A DNA stretch of 61,916 bases from Pandoraea sp. (GTDB lineage Bacteria > Pseudomonadota > Gammaproteobacteria > Burkholderiales > Burkholderiaceae). Location: assembly GCA_031291335.1 (NCBI GenBank), contig JARLJF010000060.1, forward strand, positions 1-61,916. Reading direction: 5' to 3'. Shown here piece after piece: positions 1 to 7,738 of this stretch (position 1 is its first letter; every line of letters starts with the position of its first letter). A model generated the notes under the pieces. It had not been told where the DNA came from. It made no database searches and was given only the letters and a program-made list of their open reading frames with translations. Position numbers and translations under genes: made by a program.

Positions 1-239
1 ACCTGCCGCGTCATCGGAAAGCGCGGCTGACTGCCCAGTCGCAACACCAGCGGCAGCGTGAGTATCGGAAACGCCTTCGAGAGCGCCCACAGCGGATATA
101 GCGCCGTAATGTAGTGAAAGGTCTGGCCGAACAGCGGCAAGAGCAAGACCAGACACCCGACGACAAAGGTGCGCGGCAAGCCACCCGCGAAGACGGGCGG
201 CAGTGCGTCCGTCGTGTCGCTGGGTGCGGCGGATTCCAT
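1..239 (-). CDS. Membrane protein, N-terminal part (cut by window edge)
   Basis: An open frame begins with ATG at 239 and runs leftwards off the window, so only about 79 residues are visible. The visible part has a short polar start and then two hydrophobic stretches (about residues 25-40 and 50-62), which indicates a polytopic inner-membrane protein. It lies in a polysaccharide locus beside a Wza-type export gene. A polymerase, flippase or ligase is therefore plausible, but I cannot assign a family from this fragment. No clear Shine-Dalgarno sequence precedes the ATG. Confidence 0.5.
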   Translation of the reverse strand, partial: MESAAPSDTTDALPPVFAGGLPRTFVVGCLVLLLPLFGQTFHYITALYPLWALSKAFPILTLPLVLRLGSQPRFPMTRQ

Positions 240-351
240 TTCGAGTGTTTGCGGCCCGGCTGTCACGAAGCAGTTGAATTCGGTGGTTAGACTTGGCGAG
301 TTTGGCGTGCCCGCTTGCCGCAATCCATCTGCAGCAAGCGGACGCGGGCGA

Positions 352-1068
352 TCAGAAGCTGCGGGCGCCGTTGATGTCGTAATTCACGTTCTTCTGGAAC
401 GGCAGTCCCTTGTTGATGTACTGGTCGACCCAGAGGTCCACCTCGGCAATCGACGACTTCGGCACGAAGATCGTGTCGTTGGATTGCAGAACGATGTCCT
501 GCGCCGGATCGCCTTGCTGGGTGAGCGCCTTCACGTCGACCGTACGCAGCATCGGACGACCGTCCGGACTACGACGAATCAGCACGATCTCGCCGGTGCG
601 TGCCGTATCGAGCAAGCCTTGTGCGGTAATGACGGCTTGCATTACGCTCATGCCCGGCGTGAGTGCGAGTTCGCCGGGCTTGCCCACCTCGCCGCCCACG
701 AAGATGTGCGCGGCCGTCTGCGTGACCGCCACGATCGCGTGCGCGTTGGCCGTCATGCCGTTGGTCGCCAGGGCGCGGTTGACGGTATCGCCGAACTGCG
801 AGAGTGTCTGGCCGGCAGCGGACAGATTACCGGCGAACGGCATGGCGATCGTACCGTCGGGCGCCACGCGCCCCTTGTAGTTGAGTTCGATGTTGAAGGG
901 CAGTACGACCGAAATATCGTCACCCGCCAACAGCCGATACGGGCTCGGTGTCGCGTCAACCCAGGTCGCAAAGCGATCGGGTTGCTGATATTTCGTGTCG
1001 ACCCAAGTGTGGGTGCAAGCCGTCAGCATCAGCAGCACCAATGCGCAGGTCGGGCGAAGAATATTCAT
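352..1068 (-). CDS. Wza-type polysaccharide export lipoprotein
   Basis: 238 residues. The N-terminus is a lipoprotein signal with lipobox LTAC (Cys18), so the protein should be anchored in the outer membrane. A polysaccharide-export domain follows (about 45-130, starting near YRLLAGDDISV), then an SLBB-like segment (about 130-210). It resembles the short Wza/GfcE-like family that forms the periplasmic and outer-membrane export channel for capsule or exopolysaccharide. At 238 aa it is shorter than E. coli Wza (about 380 aa). It is divergent from the Wzz-like gene at 1275, with a 206-bp AT-richer spacer (1069-1274) that must hold both promoters; I see no convincing -35/-10 pair there. Confidence 0.88.
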   Translation of the reverse strand: MNILRPTCALVLLMLTACTHTWVDTKYQQPDRFATWVDATPSPYRLLAGDDISVVLPFNIELNYKGRVAPDGTIAMPFAGNLSAAGQTLSQFGDTVNRALATNGMTANAHAIVAVTQTAAHIFVGGEVGKPGELALTPGMSVMQAVITAQGLLDTARTGEIVLIRRSPDGRPMLRTVDVKALTQQGDPAQDIVLQSNDTIFVPKSSIAEVDLWVDQYINKGLPFQKNVNYDINGARSF

Positions 1069-1274
1069 TGGACAGAGGGCAAGAAGCCGAGGAGTTTCAC
1101 GGTTTGGACCGTACTCTAGAGCAGTTCGGCCGTCTCGCCAAGCACGATAAATCAGCGTCGGATTTATAGGACAATATCGGTTTTTGGGGGACGTTTCGGG
1201 GACTTTCTTCCGTAAGATATGCGCCTTGAAACCAATTACATTGGCCGGGCAACCTTTACGCTTCTTGCATCCCT

Positions 1275-3461
1275 ATGGCAATTACGACTAGAACAAGGCC
1301 TGACCGGCACGCCGCGGTCGTCGACGTGACGATCCGGGATTACCTCAACACATTTTTCTATTACCGCAAGATTGCGACAACGGTGTTTCTCGCAATCGTC
1401 GCCATCGGCATTCTCGCCGCTCTGTTCGTACCCATTCCGTATCGCGCCCAAGCCACGCTGCTGGTGCTCAACGCGGGTTATTACGACCAGACGAACAATC
1501 CGAACCCCAGCGTCTCGATTCAGCCGCCGCCCGGGCAGTTGAATGGCGTTGAAGCCCAGATTCTGTCGAGCCCGGAGCTGCACCGCGAAGTCATCCTGTC
1601 GAAACTGGGACCGGGAGCGACCGAGAGCGACATCAATCGCGAATTGCAGAATTTCGAGCGCCGCCTGCATATCGAGCAGAACGACCTCTCCAACACGATC
1701 TCGCTCACTTATTCGGATACCGATCCAAAAGTGGCGGCGGAAGCATTGGCACGTCTGCTCGACAAGTATTTCCGCCAGCGCGCGTCGATCTTCACCTCGG
1801 GCCGGGTCAACCTGCTGGTCAACCAGCGCGACGACGTGGGCAAGCAACTCGACAAGGCCGACGCCGATCTGCTCGCGTTCCAGAAGAAGCATGGCATCGT
1901 CAAGATCGACGACCAGACCTCGCGCGCCGTACAACTGGAAGCCGAACTCGTTCAGCGCAAGCTCGAAACCGACGCCAAGCTGGCACAAGACCGCAGCGAG
2001 CTGAAGTCGTTGCAGACCTCGACCAAGGACGTGCGCTCGACCATTCCGATTTATGCGGATGACTCCGAGTCCAGCCGCGCCATCAACGGCATGCAGGTCA
2101 CGCTAAGCGAACTGGAGACCAAGCGTGCCGATTTCGCCTCGCGCTATTTGCCGACGTCGCCGTTCGTGCAGCAGCTCGACAAGCAGATTGCCGACATGCG
2201 TGCCAACATCGCGAACCAGAAGCAGCAGATGATGACGGCGACGCGTCTGGGTCACAACAACTACTACGACGTGGTGCAGGAACGTCTCGCGGTGCTGAAC
2301 GCCAGCATTGCGGGTGGCCTCGCCCAGCAAGCGGCACTTGACGAGCAGATCAAGCAAACGCGCTCCAAGCTGCAGGGCATGAGCGATGTGTCGAGCCAAC
2401 TGAGTCAGTTGCAAGCGCGCCGCGACATTCTTGCCGATAGCTTCAAGGATCGTTCGCGTCAGGTCGAACTCGCACGTGTGCAGCAAGGTCAGGCCAGCCA
2501 GATCAACGGCACCAACGTGCGCGTGATTCAGGCTCCCTTCCCGCCGTCGCAGCGCAGCGTATCGGCCAGCCTGCTGATCGCCGCATCGATTGCCGCCGGC
2601 CTGCTGATTTCCGCGCTGACGGTGCTGATTCTGGCGAGCATGCGTGAGACCTTCCTGAGTCCCGAACAGGTGGAACGTGCGCTGCTGCTGCCGGTAGTCA
2701 ATGCGCCGGTCCTGCTTGGCGGCGACCGACGCACTGGCCCCGCCGGGGCCGCAGGCGTGGCAGGCACCGCCGCCGCGAGTCCCGCGAATGCGGAGCCCGC
2801 CTTCTCACGACCGGCCCATCTGGCCTATGGCCGAATGATCGCGGCGATCAACAGCAGCACCCAGTCGCACGCCAAGGTCGTCATGGCGCTCTCGGCGGGC
2901 AAGAACGACGGTCTGTCGTCCGTCATTCAGGGGCTGACCACCGAACTCGAACATCGCACGGCCAAGCCGATCCTGATCCTCGACATCGCCTCGACACCGG
3001 AAGCGCCGATCTACGGCAAACCCAATGCACAGGGCTTGCTGGCCTGGCCGTCGAACGGCGGCAGCGGCACGGTCAATGCCGACGCCGTGGCGCCGGCAGA
3101 CTCCTCGGCCATCGAAGACCTCAAGTTCACGCGGGTGGAAGGTCACAATATCGTCGTGGCACAACCGCGCAGCGGGGCGGTCCCTTCGTCGTGGCAGCAA
3201 GTCACACGTCTGTTCGACGCCCTGCGCGAGTCGCACGACTACATCGTCGTTCACGCCCCGCCGTCGAGCCAGTCCTTCACCGGCATCGAGAATGCTTCGC
3301 TGGCCGATGCCACGGTGCTCGTGGTGCGCGCCGAAGCGACGCGCAAGCCGGTGATCGCCGGACTGAAGGCACAGGTCGAAGATGCCGGCGGACGATTGAT
3401 CGGCGTAGCACTCACGCATCGCCGCGGGTATATCCCGAGCTTCATCTACCGCTTCTTCTAG
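1275..3461 (+). CDS. Wzz/GumC-type chain-length protein with degenerate tyrosine-kinase domain
   Basis: 728 residues. Membrane segments lie at about 33-54 and 430-455. Between them is a large periplasmic coiled-coil region, the usual Wzz/Wzc architecture for controlling polysaccharide length and export. The cytoplasmic C-terminal part (about 525-728) has the outline of a BY-kinase, but its motifs are eroded. The Walker A region reads SAGKNDGLSS with no GxGKS/T. The A' region has ILILDIAS instead of a DxDxR-type motif. The Walker B position reads VVHAPPS instead of hhhDxPP. No C-terminal tyrosine cluster is seen. It is therefore probably a structural partner, not an active kinase. It precedes the DUF6492 and acyltransferase genes in the same direction. 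Confidence 0.85.
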   Translation: MAITTRTRPDRHAAVVDVTIRDYLNTFFYYRKIATTVFLAIVAIGILAALFVPIPYRAQATLLVLNAGYYDQTNNPNPSVSIQPPPGQLNGVEAQILSSPELHREVILSKLGPGATESDINRELQNFERRLHIEQNDLSNTISLTYSDTDPKVAAEALARLLDKYFRQRASIFTSGRVNLLVNQRDDVGKQLDKADADLLAFQKKHGIVKIDDQTSRAVQLEAELVQRKLETDAKLAQDRSELKSLQTSTKDVRSTIPIYADDSESSRAINGMQVTLSELETKRADFASRYLPTSPFVQQLDKQIADMRANIANQKQQMMTATRLGHNNYYDVVQERLAVLNASIAGGLAQQAALDEQIKQTRSKLQGMSDVSSQLSQLQARRDILADSFKDRSRQVELARVQQGQASQINGTNVRVIQAPFPPSQRSVSASLLIAASIAAGLLISALTVLILASMRETFLSPEQVERALLLPVVNAPVLLGGDRRTGPAGAAGVAGTAAASPANAEPAFSRPAHLAYGRMIAAINSSTQSHAKVVMALSAGKNDGLSSVIQGLTTELEHRTAKPILILDIASTPEAPIYGKPNAQGLLAWPSNGGSGTVNADAVAPADSSAIEDLKFTRVEGHNIVVAQPRSGAVPSSWQQVTRLFDALRESHDYIVVHAPPSSQSFTGIENASLADATVLVVRAEATRKPVIAGLKAQVEDAGGRLIGVALTHRRGYIPSFIYRFF

Positions 3462-3480
3462 CCGTCGGCCCCAGATCACC

Positions 3481-4470
3481 ATGCAACAAATCAGCGCGAT
3501 CCTGCCGATCAAGACACGGGGACGACACTACGCGGACAACATCGGCCGGTGCGACATCCTGTTCTCGTCGCTGCGCCACTTCACGACGCCGGCGCTGTTC
3601 CATCGCTTCGTGATCATCGTGCCGCATGACGAAGTCGAAGAGGTCCGGGGCTATGCCAAGGCGTGGTCGGACTTCCCCATCGAGGTGATCGACGAATCTC
3701 TGTACATGGGGGCCTTTGCCGAGTTTTCGCAGCGTCACCAGATCCGTAACTGGCATCGCCAGCAGATCATCAAGATCAACGCGCCGGAGTGGATCGAGAC
3801 CGAGTATTTCCTGATCTTCGATCCGGACTGCTTCGCCACGCACGCCTTCGACTTCGATTCGCTGATCGTCGATGGCCGCGCGGTAACGCACCTCAAGGGG
3901 CGTAGCGTCGAGCCGTACTACTGGGAAGCGTCGGCCAAATTGCTCGACGTCGATCCGCATCTCGAGCGCGAAGGTGTCTGGTGGACGCCGGCCACGTTGT
4001 CGCGCTCGCTCTGCCTGTCGCTGCAGCAACGGCTCGAGGCCGTGAACGGCACGGACTGGAAGCGTGTGCTGCTCGCCAACTACGCCATCGACTGGACGGA
4101 ATACACGCTGTACTGGCTCAACGCCGAGCACGCAGGACTGCTTGAGCGGTATCACACGCAGGCCGTGCCGCCGCAGCGCACGCTGCACGCGAGCGAGAGC
4201 GTCTGGTTTGCCGACAAGATGCAGGAATGGGACGCCGCGCACTATTTCGCGCCAGAGAGCGACGGACTGTTCGCGGTCGTTCAAAGCAACACGAAGATTC
4301 CCCTCGATCAGGTAGTGGCAAAGCTCTCACCGTACTTCCCCATCAAGATTCAGCCGTACGACCGGCATGTCGATCCGTTGCTGAAGGCCAAAGAGATATA
4401 CTCTGCAGCCGTACGCAAGGGACTCAAGATGCTGCGAAAACTTCGCGGAGATAAAGGAATCAAGGGATAA
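3481..4470 (+). CDS. DUF6492-like glycosyltransferase-fold protein
   Basis: 329 residues, soluble, starting 19 bp after the Wzz-like gene. It opens with a beta strand and loop typical of GT-A folds (AILPIKTRGRHY). Near residue 113 it has FDPDCFA, a DxD-like motif of the kind that binds metal and nucleotide sugar. It matches my memory of the DUF6492 family found in polysaccharide clusters. A sugar-transfer role is inferred from motif and context only; donor and acceptor are unknown. It ends 5 bp before the acyltransferase gene, so the two are likely co-translated. Confidence 0.65.
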   Translation: MQQISAILPIKTRGRHYADNIGRCDILFSSLRHFTTPALFHRFVIIVPHDEVEEVRGYAKAWSDFPIEVIDESLYMGAFAEFSQRHQIRNWHRQQIIKINAPEWIETEYFLIFDPDCFATHAFDFDSLIVDGRAVTHLKGRSVEPYYWEASAKLLDVDPHLEREGVWWTPATLSRSLCLSLQQRLEAVNGTDWKRVLLANYAIDWTEYTLYWLNAEHAGLLERYHTQAVPPQRTLHASESVWFADKMQEWDAAHYFAPESDGLFAVVQSNTKIPLDQVVAKLSPYFPIKIQPYDRHVDPLLKAKEIYSAAVRKGLKMLRKLRGDKGIKG

Positions 4471-4475
4471 GACGG

Positions 4476-5615
4476 ATGAGCAGTACCAAAGACCGATTGG
4501 TCGGCATCGAGATCCTGCGATTCTTCAGCGCGTTCGCCGTTCTCATCTGGCATTACCAGCACTTCTTCTTCCGTCCGGCGAGCGCATCGATCGACGTCGT
4601 GCGCAGCAGCCAACCGCTCTACGCCTTGCTGCATCCGTTCTATGACTACGGGTGGCTCGGCGTGAACGTCTTCTGGGCGATCTCCGGCTTCATCTTCTTC
4701 AACCGTTATCTGACGAAGATCGGCGCGCGCCGCGTGTCCGGCGGCTTGTTCTTCCTGAACCGGTTCTCGCGGCTATATCCGCTGCACATCGTCACGCTCA
4801 TCGCGGTTGCCGCGCTTCAGGCGTACTACGTGCGCGAGAATCACGCGTTCTTCGTGTACCCGTACAACACGCCGTACGACTTCTTCGTCAATGTGATTTT
4901 CGCTTCCGGATGGCTCACGCCTTACACCGACTCATTCAACGGGCCGGTCTGGAGCGTCTCGACGGAAATCGTCATCTACGTCCTGTTCTTCCTGCTGGCG
5001 CGGTTTTTCCGCATCGGGCTGGTGTGGACGTTGCTGCTCATGGGACTATCGGCTGCCGCGGGCGGGCTGTTGATCCATCAGCAGATCAAGGGCAGCGAAG
5101 CGAACATCGTGTTCTGCGCCTTCTATTTCTTCATGGGCGGCGCCGTGCACCTGGTGTACGACCGGTTGCGGCACGTGATCGAGTCGCACCGGCGCGCAAC
5201 GATTCTGCTGTGCTGCGCGGCCTATTTGGGGCTGATCGGTGTTTGCGTCGTGTTCGGCGGCACGAAGTACCTGGCGGCCACGGTCATTGCGCCCGTGTCG
5301 ATCGTTCTGCTGCGCGTCATCGAGCCGTGGATTCCCGAGCGGCTGGCCGCGCCGATCGTCAACCTCGGCAACACCACGTACTCGAGCTACCTCATCCACT
5401 TCCCGCTGCAATTGACGACCGTGATCGTTCTGTCACTGTTCGGCATCGCCAGCGCCACGGTCGCCATGAGCCCGTGGTTCCTTGCGGCCTACCTCATCGT
5501 GGTGTTCACGCTGGCCCGGTTGGTCTACCGCGTGCTGGAAGCGCCCGCACAGGCGTTTATCCGCCGCCGACTGGCGTGGCTCGGTGGCCGTGCGCCGGTC
5601 AACACCGCTCGCTGA
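4476..5615 (+). CDS. Acyltransferase-3 (OafA/YrhL-type) membrane O-acyltransferase
   Basis: 379 residues with about ten hydrophobic helices. The start GIEILRFFSAFAVLIWHYQH carries the conserved Arg and the downstream His of the acyltransferase-3 family. Members transfer acetyl or other acyl groups from the cytoplasm to sugars of O-antigen, exopolysaccharide or glycolipid. It is the last gene of the plus-strand set 1275-5615, so its likely substrate is the same surface glycan. It is unrelated in sequence to the MBOAT acyltransferase at 9519, so the region encodes two independent acylation routes. Confidence 0.88.
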   Translation: MSSTKDRLVGIEILRFFSAFAVLIWHYQHFFFRPASASIDVVRSSQPLYALLHPFYDYGWLGVNVFWAISGFIFFNRYLTKIGARRVSGGLFFLNRFSRLYPLHIVTLIAVAALQAYYVRENHAFFVYPYNTPYDFFVNVIFASGWLTPYTDSFNGPVWSVSTEIVIYVLFFLLARFFRIGLVWTLLLMGLSAAAGGLLIHQQIKGSEANIVFCAFYFFMGGAVHLVYDRLRHVIESHRRATILLCCAAYLGLIGVCVVFGGTKYLAATVIAPVSIVLLRVIEPWIPERLAAPIVNLGNTTYSSYLIHFPLQLTTVIVLSLFGIASATVAMSPWFLAAYLIVVFTLARLVYRVLEAPAQAFIRRRLAWLGGRAPVNTAR

Positions 5616-5759
5616 GCGCCACGGCTTCCCACCGCCAGAACCTCACCCCGGCCGGCCACGCCCCCGTCGGGGGGGACGCACCGGGGACGTGCCTCAGGCA
5701 CCATACAGATGGGTACAGGTTCGTACGGAGGCAATGAGAATCCGACGGGACTGCGCAGT

Positions 5760-5984
5760 TCAATGATGGTGATGGTGGTGATGCGACCAGAGCGGGTCCA
5801 TCGAGTCGACAAACGACGCCACCGCTTCCTTGTCACCCGTCGCGTGACGCATCAACTGACCGCACTTGCACCATCCTTGATATGGCGTAATGTGCGAGCA
5901 CGCCGTCGTCTTTTGCAGATATAGCGTGACCGGTTTGGCACACTTGGTGCACTTGAACTTGAGGGTAAGGGCAGGTTTGCTCAT
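5760..5984 (-). CDS. Small zinc-ribbon-like protein with natural C-terminal His7 tail
   Basis: 74 residues if started at ATG 5984 (MSKPALTLKFKC). Cysteines are arranged as CTKC (CxxC), a single Cys, then CKC, which suggests a metal-binding ribbon. The protein ends DPLWS followed by seven consecutive histidines and TGA. The histidines use mixed CAT/CAC codons, unlike a simple repeat. I recognise no characterised family; metal binding is inferred. It converges on the acyltransferase gene and is head-to-head with the DUF4434 gene, the two putative ATGs overlapping in TCATGA (5981-5986). Cys spacing and the sensible start support it as a real gene. Confidence 0.6.
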   Translation of the reverse strand: MSKPALTLKFKCTKCAKPVTLYLQKTTACSHITPYQGWCKCGQLMRHATGDKEAVASFVDSMDPLWSHHHHHHH

Positions 5985-7035
5985 GAGGATTCCACGACAC
6001 GGTGCACGGCTCGACGCCGCGCGCAAAGACGTCATTGTACCGGGGGTGTCCCCCGCCCCGCCCGCATCCTCGCTGCGCAGACGTCTGCTGCAAGCCGCTG
6101 CGTTAGCCGCCTGCCTGCCAATTGCCGCCTGTGCGACGCCGCCGGACATCGGCGGCAGTTTCGTCCAACTCTGGCGCAGTCATCTGGACTGGACACCCGC
6201 TCAATGGCGCGAACGCCTCACCGCTACCCATGCCCTCGGCTGCAAGGAAATCTTCGTGCAATGGGTGGGAATCGACGGCGAGCCCGACAATACCTGGATG
6301 GCCCCCAACGCTCTGATTCGCACAATCCTCGACGTGTGCGCCACGCTCAGAATGGGTGTGCATCTGGGGGTGCCGTACGACGAACGCTGGTGGACGGCCA
6401 TTGATGACGCGCAGGCGGACGGGCTCGACGCGTACTTGCAACGCACCGGCAAGCGCGCCACGGCCTACATGCAGAACACGGCGTGGCCAAAGCATTCGGC
6501 GTTTCGCGGCTGGTATCTGCCCTACGAGCTGGAGCAATACCACTGGGCGACGCCTTCCCGGATCGACAAACTCTCGGCGTGGCTCAGCCCCATGGCCGAC
6601 ATTGCGCTCGCCACGAGCGGACACCCGCCAACCATCTCGACCTATTTCAGCCAGCTCCCTACCCCCGGCACACTCGTCGACCTGTGGGGCACGCTGCACG
6701 ATCGTGTTCAGCTCCATCCGATGATTCAGGATGGCGTCGGCGTAGCCGGTATGTCGAACTACACCGCGCTGACGCCATTGTTCGCGATGCTCAAAGCACG
6801 TGGGGCGTCGTTCGACATCATCATTGAACTCTTCGAATCGCTGCCGACGGAGAAGAACGACGGTACCGATTTCGATGCGAAAGTGGCCGATTTCGCCCGT
6901 GTGCGGCGTCAGTGCGAAATGGCCGCGCAGTTCGGCGCGACACGCCTCGTCGCATTCGCCATCGATCCGTGGGTGCTAGACGACACGCCGGGATCGAAAG
7001 CCTTGCTGCGCGACTGGAAGGCCGCCCTGTCCTGA
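5983..7035 (+). CDS. DUF4434-type lipoprotein (glycoside-hydrolase-like barrel)
   Basis: About 350 residues from ATG 5983. A GTG at 6046 is an equally possible start, because the signal sequence (RRRLLQAAALAACLPIAAC) begins after it. That signal combines a twin-arginine-like start with a lipobox (IAAC), so the mature protein is probably a periplasmic or outer-membrane lipoprotein. The body has the alternating pattern of a TIM barrel and the DUF4434-like stretch around STYFSQLPTPGTLVDLWGTL. DUF4434 proteins resemble glycoside hydrolases. Beside polysaccharide genes a glycan-trimming role is plausible but untested. It converges with algF (7062). Confidence 0.72.
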   Translation: MRIPRHGARLDAARKDVIVPGVSPAPPASSLRRRLLQAAALAACLPIAACATPPDIGGSFVQLWRSHLDWTPAQWRERLTATHALGCKEIFVQWVGIDGEPDNTWMAPNALIRTILDVCATLRMGVHLGVPYDERWWTAIDDAQADGLDAYLQRTGKRATAYMQNTAWPKHSAFRGWYLPYELEQYHWATPSRIDKLSAWLSPMADIALATSGHPPTISTYFSQLPTPGTLVDLWGTLHDRVQLHPMIQDGVGVAGMSNYTALTPLFAMLKARGASFDIIIELFESLPTEKNDGTDFDAKVADFARVRRQCEMAAQFGATRLVAFAIDPWVLDDTPGSKALLRDWKAALS

Positions 7036-7061
7036 CATCGACGTGCCCGACGACGCGGCAC

Positions 7062-7736
7062 TTATCGCTGGTATTGATCGGTCGCGCTCAACTGTCCGCG
7101 CAGAATCGGCGCCGCATCGGTACCGATCAGGAACAGGCTGTAGTGATCGCCCGGTTCAAGCCCGGGCAAGGCCAGCACCTTGGACGAGACCGTCCCGCAT
7201 GCCGAGACCAGCGACGCTTTGACCGGATTGATCGCGCGCGCCATCGACGCACCCTGCGCGACGTTGTCGAACAGCGCGGGCCCAGACGGACTCACGCCCA
7301 GTTGTGCACCCACGCACTTCGCGCTCAGATTGTAGAAGCGCAGTTCGGCCTTCAGGCCGTCTTGCGTGCCGGCGACGTCGGTGATCACGGTGAGCGTCAC
7401 TTTGCCACCGTCGCGACGCGCGATCACCGTGTTGAAGGTATCCGGCGCCACCTGAAGCATGCCCGCCGGCTTGCCGTCGATGACAACCGGGAACGTCTCG
7501 TTTCCCTTGACGATGGCATACGTGCTGGCGACCTTCTCGCCCGTCAGCGACTGCGCCGGGCCGTTGGCGACCTGGGCGCGCATCGCCGCACTTCCCGGGT
7601 TGACGACACGCACGAACGCAGAACCCGCGGGTGGGCGCGCGGCGTAGAGCCGGGCGAAGATCCCCTCTGCGGCGACCATGCCGGTGCCCGCGACGATCAA
7701 CGTGAATGCGAGGGTCAAATTGCGCAACATTCTCAT
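7062..7736 (-). CDS. AlgF-like polysaccharide O-acetylation accessory protein
   Basis: 224 residues with an N-terminal signal (cleavage likely after MVAA), so it is periplasmic. Length and the two-domain beta pattern fit AlgF, which with AlgI and AlgJ is required for alginate O-acetylation; its exact function is not settled. The gene starts 2 bp after the DltA-like stop and is the last gene of the large minus-strand operon. Its presence ties the carrier/adenylation genes to a polymer-acylation role and argues against a free-standing peptide or lipid pathway. No clear terminator follows before the convergent DUF4434 gene. Confidence 0.75.
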   Translation of the reverse strand: MRMLRNLTLAFTLIVAGTGMVAAEGIFARLYAARPPAGSAFVRVVNPGSAAMRAQVANGPAQSLTGEKVASTYAIVKGNETFPVVIDGKPAGMLQVAPDTFNTVIARRDGGKVTLTVITDVAGTQDGLKAELRFYNLSAKCVGAQLGVSPSGPALFDNVAQGASMARAINPVKASLVSACGTVSSKVLALPGLEPGDHYSLFLIGTDAAPILRGQLSATDQYQR

Positions 7737-7738
7737 GC

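Noticed and set aside
169..1119. Long plus-strand open frame of 316 codons opposite the Wza-type gene
   Set aside because: It is antisense to a clear export lipoprotein, has Arg/His-rich composition and no recognisable domain; such frames are common in GC-rich DNA.
5763..5783. Seven CAT/CAC codons considered as a cloning artefact (His tag)
   Set aside because: The codons are mixed, no vector sequence or linker surrounds them and the flanking DNA is continuous genomic sequence, so a natural tail is likelier.
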